64,000 bases of DNA, taken from assembly GCF_004745825.1 (NCBI RefSeq), contig NZ_SRLA01000002.1:310001-374000 (forward strand), read 5' to 3'. The position numbers were made by a program, and so were the translations under genes. The stretch comes from Hymenobacter fodinae. Lineage in GTDB: Bacteria > Bacteroidota > Bacteroidia > Cytophagales > Hymenobacteraceae. Shown piece by piece: positions 63,798 through 64,000 of the stretch. The notes under the pieces were generated by a model. The model saw only the letters and a program-made list of their open reading frames with translations, searched no databases and was not told the DNA's origin. The number at the start of each line of letters is the position of its first letter. Within the stretch, counting starts at the first letter, position 1.

Positions 63798-64000
63798 ATG
63801 TCCATCCAACATCGCACCATTCACGTGCACGGCCGCGTACAGGGCGTTTTCTACCGCCAAAGCACCCGCACCGAAGCCCGCCGCTTAGGCCTAGCAGGCA
63901 CCGTGTGCAACAACGAAGACGGCACCGTCACGATTGAAGCTGAAGGGCCATCTGACGCCTTGGATGCCTTGGAAGCGTGGTGCCACCAAGGGCCACCCGC
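63798..64000 (+). CDS. acyP: Acylphosphatase, N-terminal part (cut by window edge)
   Basis: The first 67 codons are present: [26 protein letters not shown], with the catalytic arginine in the GVFYR loop and the GTV...NNEDGTV segment with the catalytic asparagine region of this fold. Acylphosphatases of about 90-100 residues hydrolyse carboxyl-phosphate bonds. Truncation is by the window end only. Confidence 0.9.
   Translation, partial: MSIQHRTIHVHGRVQGVFYRQSTRTEARRLGLAGTVCNNEDGTVTIEAEGPSDALDALEAWCHQGPP

Overview
The window looks like chromosomal DNA of a GC-rich Bacteroidota, most likely a Hymenobacter-like member of the Cytophagales. This is inferred from a secreted protease with a type IX secretion (T9SS) sorting domain, gene families typical of that group (DUF6493/SWIM pair, rSAM/DUF4130 repair pair, TolC-first RND operon), weak Shine-Dalgarno signals and GC-rich coding sequence. 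I count about 47 protein genes, densely packed on both strands. I see no rRNA, tRNA, CRISPR array, insertion sequence or prophage.

Layout. 1-6.7 kb: end of a BamA/POTRA-type outer-membrane protein, a radical SAM DNA-repair protein and its DUF4130 partner separated by an epoxide-hydrolase-like gene, RmlD, and a fatty-acid desaturase. 7-12.6 kb: MFS exporter, then an aldehyde module (AraC regulator divergent from an aldehyde dehydrogenase plus DUF779) and a manganese catalase. 12.6-17.8 kb: small envelope proteins, an OmpA protein with calcium-binding repeats and a lysine/alanine-rich tail, an EamA exporter and an orphan gene. 17.9-23.3 kb: esterase, DUF6493 and SWIM proteins on one strand. 23.6-29.6 kb: a TolC / adaptor / RND efflux operon.

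30-42 kb is the most unusual block: penicillin-binding protein 1C and a giant thioester alpha-2-macroglobulin lipoprotein, a pair known to be linked in bacteria, are here separated by a T9SS-secreted subtilisin-like protease with SLH-like modules and a secreted protein that reads as two chagasin-like (I42) inhibitor domains. It can be read as a protease/anti-protease envelope island.

42-49 kb: an AT-rich orphan, a RBBP9-type hydrolase, a large nested inverted repeat, proBA, an M28 peptidase, and a LysR regulator followed by threonine synthase with an operator-like dyad between them. 49.5-64 kb: ammonium transporter; a three-gene TPR-AAA ATPase / TPR-membrane / TPR-membrane operon with no function I recognise; ZIP transporter, DUF167, small membrane protein, endonuclease III-like enzyme, a Tyr/Gly-repeat protein, a histidine kinase with a single-domain response regulator, TrmH-type methyltransferase, DUF2071 protein, NagA and the start of an acylphosphatase.

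Across the whole window the heptamer GGCCTAG/CTAGGCC is strikingly over-represented (about 90 or more copies counted by eye, against roughly 12 expected from composition). It often supplies the TAG stop codon of genes. This is the strongest genome-scale signal in the sequence that gene annotation does not explain.
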